Below, piece after piece: positions 25,215-33,729 of a stretch of DNA of 64,000 nt (within the stretch, counting starts at the first letter, position 1; each line of letters begins with the position of its first letter). The translations under genes were made by a program, and so were the position numbers. The notes below the pieces were generated by a model. That model was not told where the DNA came from. It did not search any database and saw only the letters and a list, made by a program, of their open reading frames with translations. Source of the DNA: DATHZQ01 sp965216945. Its GTDB lineage: Bacteria > Actinomycetota > Acidimicrobiia > Spongiisociales > UBA5794. Location of the stretch: NCBI GenBank assembly GCA_965216945.1, contig CBDCGU010000003.1, forward strand, positions 124,001 to 188,000, written 5' to 3'.

Positions 25215-26287
25215 CGTTGATCGAAATCGACGACGAGAGAATCGGTGATCGGATGGGACTGACAGGTCAACACGTAGCCGCCCTCGAGGTCGGCTTCCAC
25301 CAGCGCATAGTTCTTCGTCATCGTGACCTCGCCCTCGATGACACGTGCCTTGCACGACGCACACATTCCACCTTTGCAGGAGTAGGGCAGCTCGCGACGG
25401 ACACTGAGCGCGGCGTCGAGCACCGACGTCTCCGGTCGCATCCGGACGCTGGAGGCACGTCCGTCGAGTGTGAACTGCAACGCCACCGTGCCCGGTTCGT
25501 CCTCGGGAACCGGAGGCAGCGAGGCCGGATCGATCGGGCCGGCGAAGAAGAGCTCATCGTGGATCGCATCGGCGCCTACACCGCGGCCGTCGAGCACGGC
25601 ACGGGCGGCTTGCACCATTTCGTACGGACCACAGAGGAACCAGTCGTCGATGGAGCCGGCATCCACGACGGTGTCCAGTAGCGCCGTGATCTTCTCCTCG
25701 TCGAGGCGCCCGGCGAAGAGCGGCAAATCCCCGCCCTCGCGACTCAGCACGTGGACCAATTGGAACCGGGCCGGGTATCGATCCTTCAGGCCCTCCAACT
25801 CGTCTAGGAACATGATCGATCGGGCGCCCCGGTTTCCGAAGATGAGCGTGAACCGGCTGTCGACTTCGGTTTCCAGCACGGTCGACACCAGCGACAGGAC
25901 GGGTGTTATGCCGCTGCCCGCAGCGATGGCGCCGTAGTGCTTGGAGGTTGCCGGATCAGGGTCGATCGTGAACTCGCCGACGGGTGGCATGACGTCGAGA
26001 ACGTCCCCTGCCATCAGCTCCTCGGTCGCAAACGTCGAGAACGACCCGCCGTGGAGGCGCTTGATACCCACCCGCAGCTTGCCGGTGTTGGCATTGGCGC
26101 AGATCGAGTAGCTGCGGCGCACGTCCTCGCCGTCGATCATGGCTTTCAGCGTCACGTGCTGGCCGGGCAGGTAGCGGTACTCGTCCGCAAGATCGGCGGG
26201 CACGTCGAATGTGATGGAGACGGCGTCGTCGGTCTCCTCGCGGACATCGGCCACTCGTAGCGAGTGGAACACTGGGGCACTGGCCAC
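25211..26287 (-). CDS. paaE: Phenylacetyl-CoA epoxidase reductase subunit
   Basis: This 358-residue reductase passes electrons from NADPH to the PaaAC di-iron centre. It has an FAD domain with RRSYSICA, an NAD domain with AIAAGSGITPVLSL and FLCGPYEMV, and a C-terminal plant-type 2Fe-2S ferredoxin with YSCKGGMCASCKA and LTCQSHP. GTG 26287 is chosen because AAGGAG sits 8 bases before it. A GTG two codons upstream overlaps the paaD stop but is too close to that site. Confidence 0.95.
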   Translation of the reverse strand: MASAPVFHSLRVADVREETDDAVSITFDVPADLADEYRYLPGQHVTLKAMIDGEDVRRSYSICANANTGKLRVGIKRLHGGSFSTFATEELMAGDVLDVMPPVGEFTIDPDPATSKHYGAIAAGSGITPVLSLVSTVLETEVDSRFTLIFGNRGARSIMFLDELEGLKDRYPARFQLVHVLSREGGDLPLFAGRLDEEKITALLDTVVDAGSIDDWFLCGPYEMVQAARAVLDGRGVGADAIHDELFFAGPIDPASLPPVPEDEPGTVALQFTLDGRASSVRMRPETSVLDAALSVRRELPYSCKGGMCASCKARVIEGEVTMTKNYALVEADLEGGYVLTCQSHPITDSLVVDFDQR

Positions 26288-26289
26288 GG

Positions 26290-26766
26290 TCACAGCTCCT
26301 TGAATCGGTCGAAGGGTTCGCCGCAGGAAGAGCACACCATCAATGCCTTGCAGGCAGTGGATCCGAACTCGCTGACCGTACGAGTGCTGTCGGATCGGCA
26401 CCGTGGGCAGAGCACGGGTCGTTGCTCGTCGCCGACCGCACGGGGTGGGGCGATCCCGTACTCCTCCAGACGTCGCTTGCCGCCTTCGGTCATCCAATCC
26501 GTGGTCCACGCCGGCGCATAGACCGTCCGCACCTCCACATCGTCGAAGCCGGCATTCACCAGAGCGGCGGTCACCTCGTCCTTGATCAGATCCATCGCCG
26601 GGCAGCCCGAGTAGGTGGGCGTGATCGAGACGACCACGGTTCCCTCCACGACCTCGATATCGCGAAGGATGCCGATGTCGACGATCGACAGAACCGGTAT
26701 CTCGGGATCGACCACCCGGCTCACCGCCTGGTATGCCCGATCTCTGACGTCCTGCGCCAAGATCAC
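26290..26766 (-). CDS. paaD: Phenylacetyl-CoA epoxidase maturation/assembly protein PaaD
   Basis: This 158-residue protein starts with an MIP18/DUF59-type iron-sulfur assembly domain (VDPEIPVLSIVDIGILRDI, TYSGCPAMD). A C-terminal zinc ribbon follows (CPRC, FGSTACKALMVC, CGEPFDRFK). PaaD is needed for a functional epoxidase complex, probably in metal-centre assembly. The GTG at 26766 overlaps the paaC stop by four bases, and a second GTG follows directly. Confidence 0.93.
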   Translation of the reverse strand: MILAQDVRDRAYQAVSRVVDPEIPVLSIVDIGILRDIEVVEGTVVVSITPTYSGCPAMDLIKDEVTAALVNAGFDDVEVRTVYAPAWTTDWMTEGGKRRLEEYGIAPPRAVGDEQRPVLCPRCRSDSTRTVSEFGSTACKALMVCSSCGEPFDRFKEL

Positions 26767-27566
26767 CACTCCAGACCCGGGTACGTGCGTTGCATCCACT
26801 GCAGCTCGCCCAGGAGATGGCCGAGGTGCTCGGTGTGGAAGCCGGAGCGACCACCCAAACGCTGGTACGGGTCGCCCGGCTGCGCCAGCGTGGCTTCGGA
26901 GAGCACTGCAGCGACCCGACCCTGCCACGCCGGCCGGAGCGTCACCGGATCGACGCCAAACCCCACGCGAACAGCTGCGGCATCCACGGCATCGGCGGTG
27001 AACATCTCACCGGTGAACCGCCACATGGCATCGACACCACGCTGCATGCGCTCGTGGCTCTCCGCCGTGCCGTCGCCCAATCGCACGACCCACCCGCTGG
27101 AGTGCCGGAAGTGGTAGCGAGCCTCTTTCAGCGCCTTGGCGGCGATCCCCGCAAGCGTCACGTCCGCGGACTGCTGGAGCGCTTCCCACAATCCGAGGTG
27201 ATAGGCATCGACGAGCAGCTGGCGAGCCATCGTCTGGGCGAAGTCCCCGTTGGGCTGCTCGACGAGCAACAGATTCGTGTACTCCCGCTCGGTGCGGGAC
27301 ATCGCAAGGTCGTCCTCCGACCGGCCCAGACCCTCGATGGCGCCGGCATGGGTGAGCAGTGCCCGCGCCTGGCCCAGCAGGTCGATCGCGATGTTGGCGA
27401 GAGCAATGTCCTCCTCCAGCTCGGGCCCGTTCGATATCCACTCGCCCAATCGCTGTGCGAGCACGAGATTGTCGTCACCGAGCCGCAGCACGTAGGCGAA
27501 GTGGGGATTGCCCGTCCCTACGGCCGGCATGCCTTGCGGCGCAGAAGCCGTGACCGTGTCGCTCAC
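26763..27566 (-). CDS. paaC: Phenylacetyl-CoA epoxidase structural subunit PaaC
   Basis: This 267-residue ferritin-like helical protein pairs with PaaA as the non-catalytic subunit. Characteristic stretches are YVLRLGDDNLVLAQRLGEW, the EEDIALANIAIDLLGQAR helix, and AKALKEARYHFRHSSGWVVRLGDGT. The start overlaps the paaB stop by ATGA. It is part of the coupled run paaA-paaB-paaC-paaD-paaE. Confidence 0.95.
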   Translation of the reverse strand: MSDTVTASAPQGMPAVGTGNPHFAYVLRLGDDNLVLAQRLGEWISNGPELEEDIALANIAIDLLGQARALLTHAGAIEGLGRSEDDLAMSRTEREYTNLLLVEQPNGDFAQTMARQLLVDAYHLGLWEALQQSADVTLAGIAAKALKEARYHFRHSSGWVVRLGDGTAESHERMQRGVDAMWRFTGEMFTADAVDAAAVRVGFGVDPVTLRPAWQGRVAAVLSEATLAQPGDPYQRLGGRSGFHTEHLGHLLGELQWMQRTYPGLEW

Positions 27567-27907
27567 ATCTGCCCCACTTCTTCTGGGATCTCGTAGTACG
27601 TCGCATGGCGGTAGGGCTGCTCGTCGAACGGGTCGAACATGGCATCGGCATCGTCCGGGTCGGAGGCGGTGATCTCACCGGAGGGAACCACCCAGATGCT
27701 CACGCCTTCCGCCCTGCGGGTGTACACGTCCCGTGCGTTCTGCAACGCAGTCTCGGCGTCCGGGGCGTGCAGGCTGCCGGAATGAATGTGGTTCAGCCCG
27801 CGCCGTTGCCGGACGAACACCTCCCACATCGGCCACCCGCCGTCGTCTTCGAGTTGCGGGACGTCGGCGATCTCCTCGCCCGGGGCCAGGGGCACTTCGT
27901 AACTCAC
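27563..27907 (-). CDS. paaB: Phenylacetyl-CoA epoxidase subunit PaaB
   Basis: This 114-residue subunit connects PaaAC modules in the epoxidase complex. It has the family core WEVFVRQRRGLNHIHSGSLHAPDAETALQNARDVYTRR and a C-terminal HATYYEIPEEVG. It begins 9 bases after paaA and overlaps paaC by four bases. Confidence 0.95.
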   Translation of the reverse strand: MSYEVPLAPGEEIADVPQLEDDGGWPMWEVFVRQRRGLNHIHSGSLHAPDAETALQNARDVYTRRAEGVSIWVVPSGEITASDPDDADAMFDPFDEQPYRHATYYEIPEEVGQM

Positions 27908-27916
27908 TACAGCCTC

Positions 27917-28861
27917 CTACGCACTCTTGCGGGCGGTGCGGCGAGCCCGCTGCTTCTCGGCGTGGGCGGCAGCCGCCTCGCGCACCCACGCCCCCTCGTT
28001 CCATGCCCGCCGCTTGTGTTCCAGCCGCTCCCGGTTCATCGGGCCGTCGCCCTTGACCACTCGCCAGAACTCGTCCCAGTCGATCTCTCCGAAGTCGTAG
28101 TGACCCCGCTCCTCGTTCCAGCGCAACTCGGGGTCGGGCAGGGTGAGGCCGAGGTATTCGCACTGTGGCACGGTCATGTCGACGAAGTGCTGGCGCAGGT
28201 CGTCGTTGGAGATCCGCTTGATCTTCCACGCCATCGACTGCTGGGTGTGGGCGGAGTCGCCGTCGTGCGGTCCGAACATCATGAGCGACGGCCACCACCA
28301 GCGGTTGACGGCGTCTTGGGCCATCGTCTTCTGCTCGGCGGTGCCGCGGCACAGGGTGAGCAACAACTCGTAGCCCTGGCGCTGGTGGAACGACTCCTCT
28401 TTGCAGATGCGCACCATGGCCCTTGCGTACGGGCCGTACGAGGTCCGGGTGAGCATGACCTGGTTGGTGATGGCGGCGCCGTCGACGAGCCAGCCGATTG
28501 CTCCGATGTCGGCCCAATTGAGCGTCGGGTAGTTGAAGATCGACGAGTACTTGTGCTTGCCCCGGTGCAGGAGATCGACGAGCTCGCCGCGGGTCACGCC
28601 GAGCGTCTCGCATGCCGAGTAGAGGTAGAGGCCGTGGCCGGCCTCGTCTTGCACTTTCGCCATGAGGATCGCCTTGCGCTTGAGCGACGGCGCCCGGCTG
28701 ATCCAGTTGCCTTCCGGTTGCATGCCGATGACCTCTGAATGGGCGTGCTGGGCGACTTGTCGAATCACGTTCTTGCGGTAGCCGTCCGGCATCCAGTCGG
28801 TCGGTTCGATCTTGCCGTCGGCATCGATGATCGCCTCGAACCGCTCTTCGCCGCTCGCCAT
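27917..28861 (-). CDS. paaA: Phenylacetyl-CoA epoxidase catalytic subunit
   Basis: This 314-residue di-iron oxygenase subunit converts phenylacetyl-CoA to its ring 1,2-epoxide, the first step of aerobic phenylacetate degradation after CoA activation. Iron-ligand helices are visible as QDEAGHGLYLYSACE and CKEESFHQRQGYELLL. AGAGGAGA precedes ATG 28861. It is the first gene of the operon. The later steps (paaG, Z, J, F, H) and the ligase paaK are not in this window. Confidence 0.97.
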   Translation of the reverse strand: MASGEERFEAIIDADGKIEPTDWMPDGYRKNVIRQVAQHAHSEVIGMQPEGNWISRAPSLKRKAILMAKVQDEAGHGLYLYSACETLGVTRGELVDLLHRGKHKYSSIFNYPTLNWADIGAIGWLVDGAAITNQVMLTRTSYGPYARAMVRICKEESFHQRQGYELLLTLCRGTAEQKTMAQDAVNRWWWPSLMMFGPHDGDSAHTQQSMAWKIKRISNDDLRQHFVDMTVPQCEYLGLTLPDPELRWNEERGHYDFGEIDWDEFWRVVKGDGPMNRERLEHKRRAWNEGAWVREAAAAHAEKQRARRTARKSA

Positions 28862-28901
28862 GCGTCTTCTCCTCTTGAATGGTGGGTTCGGGCAACTTTA
28901 G

Positions 28902-28915
28902 CGAACGATCGTTCG
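28902..28915. promoter_or_regulatory. Candidate TetR (PaaR-type) operator upstream of paaA
   Basis: CGAACGATCGTTCG is a perfect 14-base palindrome 41 bases upstream of the paaA start, in the only sizeable non-coding gap of the cluster. TetR-family dimers bind such sites. The regulator gene at 24645 lies at the end of the same operon, giving a simple feedback loop. This is inferred from symmetry and position. Confidence 0.6.
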
Positions 28916-29065
28916 TTTGGAAAGAGGGGGTGCCGGCAATCCGCGTCGCAAGAAATCCTCCGATCCAGCCGCATCTTGCGCCCCGGGCGGGTAGGGTCGA
29001 ACCAGGCGCGACGGGAATGGTCGCGGCCGTGAGAGACGAAGCAGAAGGGGAAGGGGGCCTGTCAT

Positions 29066-30595
29066 ATGTCTCGTTCGAAGAGACGTTGGTGGCCAGTCGC
29101 GTTGGCATTTGGACTGATGGTCGTGATGGTGCCGACTCCGGCGTACGCAAGCGGATACATCAGCGACCAGGAACCGCTACTCGCATTCAACGACGCCGCA
29201 CCCGACAACTCTCGGGTACGCACCATCATCAGCAGCGGTGAGGTCGTCGACGGCGTCATGTTCCAGGGCATCCCCGACGGCGTCGGCATCCGGCCGGGAC
29301 CGTACCGCGGCACCGTGGATGTCTACGTGTCACATGAGGAGACCACCGTGCCGTTCTTCGGCAGTGCGGACTTCCAAGACGCCTCGGTGACCCGGCTCAC
29401 CTTGAGCCACAGAGGTGGATCTCGCGGCTACATCCAGGACGCCGAGATAGCCCTCTCGTCCGACCTGGGCTACCTGCGTTTCTGCTCGGCATCGATGGCA
29501 ACGCCCGTTGAAGGATTCGACGACTACGTCTTCTTCACCGGCGAAGAAGCCAACGACATCGTCGACGTGCCGGCGGGCGCCCCCTACGGGGCCGATCCGG
29601 CGTTGGGCACGCAGCGGCAGGCCGGCTATGCGGTTGCGATCAACACAGCGACCGGCGAGTCCGTCAACATCCCCGGCATGGGACGGCTCAACCACGAGAA
29701 CACGATCGCCCTTCCCGGCTATCGCGGCATCGTGTTGGTGACCACCGATGACACATTCAGTGGTCCTTCGGCGCAGCTGTACATGTATACGGCGCGTAAC
29801 CAGGAAGCCGTGTTCCAGGATCGTGGTCAGCTGACTGCGTTCCGCGTCACGGCGACCCAGGACGGTCCGGTCGACGCGGGGGATGCCTTCAACGGCGCCA
29901 ACGACTATCTCGACCTGCGGCCCGGCGACGAGTTCCAGGGTGAGTTCATCCCGGTGCCCGACGCGGTGGCCGATGGTGCGCTGCCGGACATTGCTCCGCA
30001 GGAGGGTCTCGAGCAGTGGTCCAACGACCGCAACGTGTTCCAGTTCATCCGGCTCGAGGACCTGGCATACGACAAGAACAACCCGAACGTCGTCTACATC
30101 GCCGACACGGGTCGTTCGCGTGTCGTACCGGATCCCAACACCGGGCGTCTGGTGCGCGGGCCGAGCGGAACGGTCGGCTTTGCGGACAACGGCAGTGTGT
30201 TCCGCATGGAGTTCGATCCCAACGATCCGTCGAAGGTCGTGAGCCTCACGGTGCTGGCGCAGGGTGACGACGAGCTGGCAGGCAGCTTCGTCCCGATGGT
30301 CAACCCGGACAACATGGACACGAGCGCCCACAGCCTCATGGTCCAAGAGGACGCCGACGACGCCCAGATCTGGCACATGGATCTCGTCAGCGGTGACTGG
30401 ACCGCGATCGCAACCGTCACCGATCCCGACGGCGAGTCCAGCGGCATCGTCGATGCCTCCAGCTGGTTCGGGCCGGGCTCGTGGCTGCTCACGATCCAGG
30501 GTCACGGCATGAACGTGCTCGAAGCCCAGGATGGCGACGTGCTCCGCAAGTTGGAATCCGGTCAGTTGCTGTTGATGAACGTCCCCGGCACCTGA
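29066..30595 (+). CDS. Secreted PhoX-like (DUF839) protein
   Basis: This 509-residue exported protein has a signal peptide (WWPVALAFGLMVVMVPTPAYA, cleavage after AYA). The rest resembles DUF839/PhoX-type beta-propeller phosphatase homologues. YVSHEETTVPFFG corresponds to the SHEE metal-ligand motif. GRLNHENTI, the LEDLAYDKNNPNVVYIADTG repeat and FRMEFDPNDPSKV are propeller blades. PhoX enzymes are calcium- and iron-dependent alkaline phosphatases; true phosphatase activity here is unproven. A strong hairpin at 30611 follows the stop. Confidence 0.82.
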   Translation: MSRSKRRWWPVALAFGLMVVMVPTPAYASGYISDQEPLLAFNDAAPDNSRVRTIISSGEVVDGVMFQGIPDGVGIRPGPYRGTVDVYVSHEETTVPFFGSADFQDASVTRLTLSHRGGSRGYIQDAEIALSSDLGYLRFCSASMATPVEGFDDYVFFTGEEANDIVDVPAGAPYGADPALGTQRQAGYAVAINTATGESVNIPGMGRLNHENTIALPGYRGIVLVTTDDTFSGPSAQLYMYTARNQEAVFQDRGQLTAFRVTATQDGPVDAGDAFNGANDYLDLRPGDEFQGEFIPVPDAVADGALPDIAPQEGLEQWSNDRNVFQFIRLEDLAYDKNNPNVVYIADTGRSRVVPDPNTGRLVRGPSGTVGFADNGSVFRMEFDPNDPSKVVSLTVLAQGDDELAGSFVPMVNPDNMDTSAHSLMVQEDADDAQIWHMDLVSGDWTAIATVTDPDGESSGIVDASSWFGPGSWLLTIQGHGMNVLEAQDGDVLRKLESGQLLLMNVPGT

Positions 30596-30610
30596 TCACG
30601 AACACTCGTC

Positions 30611-30640
30611 TGCAGCGCCCCGTATACACGGGGCGCTGCA
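30611..30640 (+). terminator. Strong hairpin terminator after the PhoX-like gene
   Basis: TGCAGCGCCCCGT and ACGGGGCGCTGCA form a perfect 13-bp stem around ATAC, 15 bases after the stop. It has no T-run. Confidence 0.8.
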
Positions 30641-30660
30641 ACGCGTCAGGGCTGCGTACT

Positions 30661-30870
30661 CGCCGAGTCCGCACCTCCCGGTACGGCCAGTGTCGTCGGC
30701 TCTTCGCCCTACGGCTCATCACAATGCGATCCAGGGACCCCAACCCCAGATCGCCGAGTCCGCACCTCCCGGTACGGCCTCTGTCCCACCGGCTCTTCGC
30801 CCTACGGCTCATCACAATGCGATCCAGGGACCCCAACCCCAGATCGCCGAGTCCGCACCTCCCGGTACGG
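30661..30870. repeat. Upstream 91-93-bp tandem repeat block (R1)
   Basis: The segment beginning CGCCGAGTCCGCACCTCCCG recurs at 30661, 30752 and 30845. Between the copies lies GGCTCTTCGCCCTACG followed by a conserved run through CCAGGGACCCCAACCCC. Copies are nearly identical. The same core, diverged by a few bases, forms block R2 on the other side of the DUF885 gene. There are no variable spacers, so it is not a CRISPR array. Confidence 0.9.
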
Positions 30871-30875
30871 CCTCT

Positions 30876-30881
30876 TATCCT
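30876..30881 (+). promoter_or_regulatory. -10 box (TATCCT) for the DUF885 gene
   Basis: TATCCT ends 7 bases before ATG 30889, with no Shine-Dalgarno sequence. It lies immediately after the last repeat copy, so the repeat block ends at the promoter. Confidence 0.55.
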
Positions 30882-30888
30882 CTCGCAG

Positions 30889-32550
30889 ATGACGACTCCC
30901 TTCGAGCTCTCCTCCCGCCTCGTCGACGAGATGGTCGGCATCGATCCGTTGTTCGCCACCGCGCTGGGGGTACGCGAGAACGCATCCGAGTGGGGCGACA
31001 CCGGTCTGGCGGGCGCGGATGCGCAGGTCGACCTGTGCCGTCGCGCTCTCGCTGGGCTCCGCACCATGGCAGAGCACCCCGATCCCAAGGAGCGCCTGGC
31101 GGTGCGGGTGCTCACCGCATCGCTCGCAGACCGCATCGCCGAGCACGAGCACGGCGACCACCTCACGGATCTGTCCCACATGGCGAGCAGTTTCCAGATG
31201 TACACCCGTGTATTCGATGCGATGCCGAAGGAATCCGCAGACGACTGGGATGCGATCGTTGCCAGACTCGGGACGATCGACCGCGCTTTCACCGGCCTGA
31301 AGGAGCGGCTCTCAGCCGGGACGGCGCGGGGAATCGTCGTGGCACAACGCCAGGTCGTATCGGTCATCGCCCAGGCCCAGCAACTGGCCGCTGCAGGAGG
31401 GGCGTTCGACGTCCTCGCCTCCGAGGCTCCGCAGCCACACCAACCGGGCGCAAGGGAGGCGGCGGCCGCGGCGCGGGCGGCCACAATGGCCTTCGCGGGC
31501 TGGCTCACCACCGAATACCTGCCCCATGCCGGCGATGAGGACGGCGCCGGCGAAGCGACGTACCGGCGCAAAGCGACCCGCTTCGTCGGCATCGACGTCG
31601 ACCCCGTCGAGGCCTACGAATGGGGGTGGGCAGAGTTCCATCAGCTGCGGGAGGAGATGGACGCCGTCGGCCGGTCGATCCTCCCCGGGGGATCGTTCGC
31701 CGAAGTGACCAACCTCCTCGACACGGACCCGGAACGAGCCGCGCCCACGCCCGAGGCGTTCATCGAGTTCATCCAGCGGCGCCAGGAGCTGGCGCTGACG
31801 GACCTGGAGGGCTCGCATTTCGATGTCGCCCCGCCGCTGCGCACGGTCACGGTGAGACTCGCCCCACCGGGAAGCCCGCTGGGCGCCTACTACATGCGTC
31901 CTTCCGAGGACTTCAGCCGGCCCGGAGGCATCTGGTACGCAATCGGCGACCAGACCACCTTCCCGCTCTACCACCACGTGTCGACCGCCTACCACGAAGG
32001 ATTCCCCGGACACCACCTCCAGGTGGGCACGGCGATGGTGCACGAGGACCGGATCAGCCGAGCGCAACGGGTGGCGATCTGGCTGCCCGGCTACGGGGAG
32101 GGTTGGGCGCTCTATGCCGAACGGTTGATGCAGGAGCTCGGCTACTACGAGCTCCCCGACTACCACTTCGGCATGCTGGCCAAGCACCTGTACCGAGCAA
32201 CCCGCGTCGTTGTCGACATCGGACTGCACCTCGGTCTCGAGATTCCGGCCCATGCGCCGCTGGCGGCAGGCCAGCAATGGAGCTTCGACATCGCCACGGA
32301 CTACATGCGCACCTACGGTTTCCGCACTCCGGATCAGGCAACCGGCGAGGTGCTCCGCTATCTGGGCTGGCCGGGCCAGGCGACCGCCTACAAGCTCGGC
32401 GAACGGGAGATCCTGGCGATTCGCCGCGACGCCCGCACCCAGCATGGGGCTGCATTCGACCTCAAGCGGTTCCACGACCGGCTCATCGGTCATGGCGCCA
32501 TGCGCTTCGACACCCTGCGAGACGTCGTGCTCGGCGACGCCGGCCTCTAG
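30889..32550 (+). CDS. DUF885 family zinc peptidase
   Basis: This 553-residue cytosolic protein of the DUF885 family consists of distant relatives of M32/M3-type metallopeptidases. The zinc motif HEGFPGHHLQ sits in a long helix, with GYGEGWALYAERLM downstream supplying the third ligand. AYEWGWAEFHQLREEM, GIWYAIGDQ and the C-terminal EILAIRRDA are also typical. ATG 30889 is chosen over upstream in-frame codons because those translate the tandem repeat. A leaderless -10 box supports it. The gene is flanked on both sides by repeats of the same family. Confidence 0.88.
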   Translation: MTTPFELSSRLVDEMVGIDPLFATALGVRENASEWGDTGLAGADAQVDLCRRALAGLRTMAEHPDPKERLAVRVLTASLADRIAEHEHGDHLTDLSHMASSFQMYTRVFDAMPKESADDWDAIVARLGTIDRAFTGLKERLSAGTARGIVVAQRQVVSVIAQAQQLAAAGGAFDVLASEAPQPHQPGAREAAAAARAATMAFAGWLTTEYLPHAGDEDGAGEATYRRKATRFVGIDVDPVEAYEWGWAEFHQLREEMDAVGRSILPGGSFAEVTNLLDTDPERAAPTPEAFIEFIQRRQELALTDLEGSHFDVAPPLRTVTVRLAPPGSPLGAYYMRPSEDFSRPGGIWYAIGDQTTFPLYHHVSTAYHEGFPGHHLQVGTAMVHEDRISRAQRVAIWLPGYGEGWALYAERLMQELGYYELPDYHFGMLAKHLYRATRVVVDIGLHLGLEIPAHAPLAAGQQWSFDIATDYMRTYGFRTPDQATGEVLRYLGWPGQATAYKLGEREILAIRRDARTQHGAAFDLKRFHDRLIGHGAMRFDTLRDVVLGDAGL

Positions 32551-32555
32551 AGGTT

Positions 32556-32849
32556 CCCCGCCTTCAACGGGTCTCCCCACCATCGGGCTCTTCGCCCTAC
32601 GACTCATCGCCATGTCGGCCAGGGACCCCAACCCCAGCCGACCGAGCCCCGCCTTCAGCGGGCCTCCCCACCATCGGGCTCTTCGCCCTACGACTCATCG
32701 CCATGTCGGCCAGGGACCCCAACCCCAGCCGACCGAGCCCCGCCTTCAGCGGGCCTCCCCACCATCGGGCTCTTCGCCCTACGACTCATCGCCATGTCGG
32801 CCAGGGACCCCAACCCCAGCCGACCGAGCCCCGCCTTCAGCGGGCCTCG
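32556..32849. repeat. Downstream 91-bp tandem repeat block (R2)
   Basis: Three copies of a 91-bp unit are marked by GGGCTCTTCGCCCTACG at 32585, 32676 and 32767 (spacing 91 and 91). The second and third copies are almost identical; the first begins with a diverged CCTTCAACGGGTC. The unit contains two small hairpins (GGGC-TCTTC-GCCC and CCCGC-TGAAG-GCGGG). The stop codon of the converging UspA gene lies inside the last copy. The core is shared with block R1. Confidence 0.92.
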
Positions 32850-33292
32850 GCTGGCCGCCAGGTGGGGCGGACGGCGATGACGGGGATGTCCGAGTCGAGA
32901 ATGATCTGCTGCGCATGGCTCCCCATCAGCAGCTTCCCCAGACGGCTGCGCGACTCCACGGTGATCACGATGTGCGAGCAGCCGTGCTCGACCGCCGAGG
33001 CGATGATGTCCAGCGCCGGGTCGCCGAACCGCACGTCGACGACGACATTCACGTCGCCGATGCCCGCTGCCGCGACCTGCGACTCCGTCTGGCGCCGAGC
33101 CTCGTCCAATGTCGCTTCTGCCACACGCTGCGGTCGGTGGACGCCGGCTTCCACGCCGAGCTCGGCGGTGTGGAGCACGTGCGTCGCGACCAGATCGGCC
33201 CCCAGCAGGCGCGCCAGGTACCCACCGTGTCGGAGTGCCGCATCCGACTTCCCCTCGAGATCCGTCGCCACCAGGATGCGCTCGATCGCCAC
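32837..33292 (-). CDS. Universal stress protein (UspA family)
   Basis: This 151-residue single USP domain starts with RILVATDLEGKSDAALRHGGYLARLLGA and ends with the nucleotide-binding GKLLMGSHAQQIILDSDIPVIAVRP, which has the Gx2Gx9S/T-like pattern slightly altered. It probably binds ATP or AMP and helps stress survival. The GTG at 33292 follows GGAGGA. Its last codons and stop lie within the repeat block R2, so the repeat supplies its 3' end and probably its terminator. Confidence 0.88.
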   Translation of the reverse strand: MAIERILVATDLEGKSDAALRHGGYLARLLGADLVATHVLHTAELGVEAGVHRPQRVAEATLDEARRQTESQVAAAGIGDVNVVVDVRFGDPALDIIASAVEHGCSHIVITVESRSRLGKLLMGSHAQQIILDSDIPVIAVRPTWRPAEAR

Positions 33293-33388
33293 CGTCCGTC
33301 CTCCTCGGTCGGCTGGTCACACTACTGCGTCCAGATTGCGCCCGACGAGGGCTAGTTTCGGTGCCCCTACCGCATCCCGGAGCACACC

Positions 33389-33712
33389 ATGAACGACGCA
33401 GATCCCCGCCAGCTCATCGCCTCGATGGGATGGCAAGAGTTGCCCTACGGATGCGTCGGCATCCTGCGACACCGCAGCGTCGGACAGGGTAAAACGATCT
33501 GGTCGTGGTTGATCCTCGTTCCGTGGGCGATGAACGACTCCAAGCCGTGGATCGATGGTACGAAGATCTACGACCTGACGCTCAAGACCGAGGACGAGCA
33601 ACGGGCCGAGATCGAGCACGAGATGCGAACGATCCTCGACCAGCGCTACGGCGAGGCGGTCGCCGAGCGCAGCGTCGACGAGTTCCTCCGCAGCCTCAAC
33701 GAAGAATCCTGA
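33389..33712 (+). CDS. Hypothetical protein
   Basis: This 107-residue protein is not recognised as a family member. The N-terminal half is aromatic and probably beta-rich (GVGILRHRSVGQGKTIWSWLILVPWAMNDSKPW). The C-terminal half is charged and helical (EDEQRAEIEHEMRTILDQRYGEAVAE). No signal peptide or cysteines in pairs are present. It starts at ATG after CCGGAG. It converges with an MFS gene across a GGGCCC-ACC-GGGCCC hairpin. Confidence 0.7.
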   Translation: MNDADPRQLIASMGWQELPYGCVGILRHRSVGQGKTIWSWLILVPWAMNDSKPWIDGTKIYDLTLKTEDEQRAEIEHEMRTILDQRYGEAVAERSVDEFLRSLNEES

Positions 33713-33727
33713 GGGCCCACCGGGCCC
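33713..33727. terminator. Hairpin between convergent genes
   Basis: Two GGGCCC hexamers, each self-complementary, flank ACC and can pair as a short stem. It sits exactly in the 17-base space between two convergent stop codons. Confidence 0.45.
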
Positions 33728-33729
33728 GA

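Noticed and set aside
30481..30888. N-terminal extension of the DUF885 peptidase
   Set aside because: The extension translates the tandem repeats (LFALRLITMRSRDPNP twice) and overlaps the end of the PhoX-like gene and a terminator.
30661..32849. CRISPR array
   Set aside because: Units repeat over their full 91-93 bp with no variable spacers, and no cas genes are present.
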